Below, piece by piece: positions 14,140 through 14,274 of a stretch of DNA of 14,274 bases. The position numbers were made by a program, and so were the translations under genes. The stretch lies in NCBI GenBank assembly GCA_009776515.1, contig WRNP01000034.1, forward strand, positions 1 to 14,274, read 5' to 3'. This DNA is from Dehalococcoidia bacterium (GTDB lineage Bacteria; Chloroflexota; Dehalococcoidia; Dehalococcoidales; UBA1222). The notes beneath the pieces were generated by a model, which saw only the letters and a program-made list of their open reading frames with translations, searched no databases and had not been told where the DNA came from. The stretch's first letter is position 1; every line of letters starts with the position of its first letter.

Positions 14140-14153
14140 TTGACATAATGGCA
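14140..14153 (+). repeat. 14-bp repeat, copy 2 (after the HAD stop)
   Basis: TTGACATAATGGCA lies one base after the TAG of the HAD gene, with 13 of 14 bases as in copy 1. Nothing else is seen in 14154-14228. Confidence 0.5.
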
Positions 14154-14228
14154 TGGAAGCTAATTCGCTATATGTTAATCACTAACTTTCACAATTTACC
14201 CCGATAGCTCATCCTTTCCAGGGATAAC

Positions 14229-14268
14229 AGCCGGCTGATTATCTGTGTAATCAGCCGGCTTTCTGTTG
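14229..14268 (+). terminator. Rho-independent terminator
   Basis: A perfect 13-bp stem (left arm 14229-14241, AGCCGGCTGATTA; right arm 14248-14260) with the loop TCTGTG is followed by TTCTGTTG. It ends the HAD transcript, about 90 nt after that gene's stop. The stem is symmetric enough to serve a converging gene as well. Confidence 0.85.
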
Positions 14269-14274
14269 CATTCA

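Noticed and set aside
1..14274. CRISPR arrays, insertion sequences, integrases, riboswitches
   Set aside because: I scanned for regularly spaced repeats, transposase or recombinase motifs and T-box-like or other leaders; nothing could be supported.

Overview
This window of about 14.3 kb reads as ordinary bacterial chromosome with roughly balanced base composition. Every convincing gene lies on the + strand. Three intact tRNA genes (Pro-TGG, Gly-TCC, Ile2-CAT) split it into short transcription units. The first two genes are iron-sulfur/flavin electron-transfer proteins, and a lipoprotein with InlB/'bacterial repeat' modules follows. This suggests an anaerobe, perhaps of the Chloroflexota (Dehalococcoidia) or Coriobacteriia type. 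That placement is a low-confidence inference: no marker gene is present.

Layout. (1) 3-2081: the 3' part of an FAD/NAD(P) oxidoreductase (GltD-like) and a NuoG/HydA-like ferredoxin protein, probably two subunits of one electron-transfer complex. (2) 2082-3231: tRNA-Pro with a structured leader, a lipoprotein gene, and a non-coding stretch holding a long imperfect hairpin. (3) 3232-5550: tag (3-methyladenine glycosylase), sfsA (nuclease family), and a translationally coupled pair, a pyridoxamine-phosphate-oxidase-fold protein and a nitroreductase. (4) 5551-7557: a dGTPase (dgt), then a clear sigma-70 promoter driving tRNA-Gly.

(5) 7558-10780 is the accessory-looking part. A small three-helix membrane protein sits 15 nt upstream of a large protein that has the architecture of the front half of a type I restriction HsdR subunit (DUF4145-like, coiled coil, nuclease-like domain, first helicase lobe). 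Its nuclease lysine and its Walker B aspartate and histidine are replaced, and the second helicase lobe is absent. The frame is nevertheless open throughout. Immediately after it come a headless S24/LexA-type peptidase fragment, a 103-residue unknown protein, a strong ribosome-binding site with no gene behind it, and the 3' half of a broken tRNA. The T-arm of that tRNA relic matches the T-arm region of tRNA-Gly at 18 of 19 positions. I read this stretch as a decayed or repurposed island downstream of tRNA-Gly. It is the main candidate for something undescribed.

(6) 10781-14274: tRNA-Ile2, a small SHOCT membrane protein, a large SPFH/band-7 protein with internally repeated N-terminal modules, and a HAD-family phosphatase, closed by a strong rho-independent terminator at the right edge.
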